Shown here: positions 4,926 through 5,384 of the stretch, piece after piece | Layout of the letters: each line of letters starts with the position of its first letter | Numbering within the stretch: position 1 is the stretch's first letter | Assembly: GCA_016934435.1 (NCBI GenBank) | Contig: JAFGSU010000311.1 | Location: 1 to 5,384, forward strand | Source of the DNA: Candidatus Zhuqueibacterota bacterium | GTDB taxonomy: Bacteria > Zhuqueibacterota > Zhuqueibacteria > Residuimicrobiales > Residuimicrobiaceae | Direction: 5' to 3' | Length of the DNA: 5,384 nt | Notes under the pieces: generated by a model | Told to the model about the DNA's origin: nothing | Seen by the model: only the letters and a program-made list of their open reading frames with translations | Database searches by the model: none | Made by a program: the position numbers and the translations under genes

Positions 4926-5384
4926 TCAAGGCTTTACCAGTAAAAGTATCAGCTTTTGCAATGTATTGTCCGCCCCTGAAGGGGCTTTTCTCTTTTGCAG
5001 ATACAGTTGTGCCTGCAGAAAGTTCATCAAATGATTACGATCGATCACACTGGTATAGCGATAGACCCGATTGCGGCGGTTCAGGGCGCTCTTTTCAACA
5101 CCTACATTACCCGCGGGTGTTATGAAGAGCAGTTCATTCCGCGGCGATATCATCTGCCGTTGCAGCCATCCTTTCTGCACCAATTCGGTCAGTACGGCAT
5201 CGAGGTCCTGTGCCGTCATGTGTATTGAAGAATTTAGCTGTGCATAGATATCCACCTGCGTCGGTTGTCCCAGATCATAGATGGCGGCCAGCGCCGCAAC
5301 CTCTTTCTCCGACGGAATGCTTTTTATCCGCACCGGTTCACTCGCTGATTTCGGCATCATACCATTGATCGTTTCGGATGCTGC
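4926..5384 (-). CDS. Winged-helix DNA-binding-like protein, N-terminus probably beyond window
   Basis: A minus-strand frame is open from the window edge to a TGA at 4928-4926. Numbering from the ATG at 5360, residues 18-85 look like a winged-helix domain: helix SEKEVAALAAIYDL, then QVDIYAQL, then a recognition-helix-like TAQDLDAVLTELVQKGWL (49-66), then a wing (67-83, QRQMISPRNELLFITPAG). A basic patch NRRNRVYRY (94-102) and a helix HLMNFLQAQLYL (110-121) follow. Neither ATG (5360, 5357) has an SD, and the frame continues upstream (AASETING) without a stop, so the real start probably lies outside. The fold suggests a MarR- or BlaI-like regulator or a helper domain of a larger protein; no ligand or target can be named. 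It is transcribed toward the candidate small RNA. Confidence 0.65.
   Translation of the reverse strand, partial: AASETINGMMPKSASEPVRIKSIPSEKEVAALAAIYDLGQPTQVDIYAQLNSSIHMTAQDLDAVLTELVQKGWLQRQMISPRNELLFITPAGNVGVEKSALNRRNRVYRYTSVIDRNHLMNFLQAQLYLQKRKAPSGADNTLQKLILLLVKP

Noticed and set aside
4972..4995. GCCCC-TGAA-GGGGC hairpin followed by TTTTCTCTTTT, a second plus-strand terminator-like element
   Set aside because: It lies within the minus-strand coding frame (APSGAD region), has only a 5-bp stem and is easily explained by codon content; a strong terminator already lies upstream.
4724..5125. 133-codon plus-strand ORF across the hairpin region (GTG start; internal ATG at 4750)
   Set aside because: Its start lies inside the palindrome, it has no SD, it runs through a strong terminator and overlaps the minus-strand winged-helix gene; the predicted protein resembles nothing and looks like random translation.

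Overview
This looks like an ordinary bacterial chromosome window with mid-range base composition and mixed GC-rich and AT-rich stretches. The combination of a serine palmitoyltransferase-like enzyme, a ketosphinganine-reductase-like SDR and a short protein of a type I associate with FCB-superphylum genomes suggests a Bacteroidetes/Chlorobi/Calditrichaeota-type Gram-negative. That placement is inference; the window has no rRNA or other marker gene. I see no mobile element, CRISPR array, tRNA or rRNA.

Left block (1-1772, plus strand): four closely packed genes that could share one transcript. They are the 3' two thirds of a mannose-1-phosphate guanylyltransferase (manC type), a small protein of unknown function (614-883), a PtsN/fructose-type PTS EIIA protein (972-1433), and a small C4 zinc-ribbon protein (1437-1772). 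A hairpin with A and T tracts on its two sides (1851-1874) can terminate both this block and the convergent gene to its right.

Middle block (1877-4490): a divergent pair. On the minus strand is an alpha-oxoamine synthase whose PLP-lysine motif and C-terminal motif are of serine palmitoyltransferase type. On the plus strand is an extended SDR resembling the bacterial 3-ketosphinganine reductases (CerR/SphB type). Together they would supply the first two steps of sphingolipid synthesis: serine plus acyl thioester to 3-ketosphinganine, then to sphinganine. The 442-base spacer holds a near-consensus sigma-70 promoter for the minus-strand gene.

Right block (4491-5384): about 435 bases without a convincing protein gene, then a minus-strand winged-helix protein whose reading frame runs off the window edge. 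The non-coding stretch contains an AT-rich tract, a CRP/FNR-like palindrome, a TATAAT box, three compact hairpins and a textbook rho-independent terminator, all reading in the plus direction. This has the layout of an unannotated small RNA gene of roughly 125 nt and is the most unusual part of the window.
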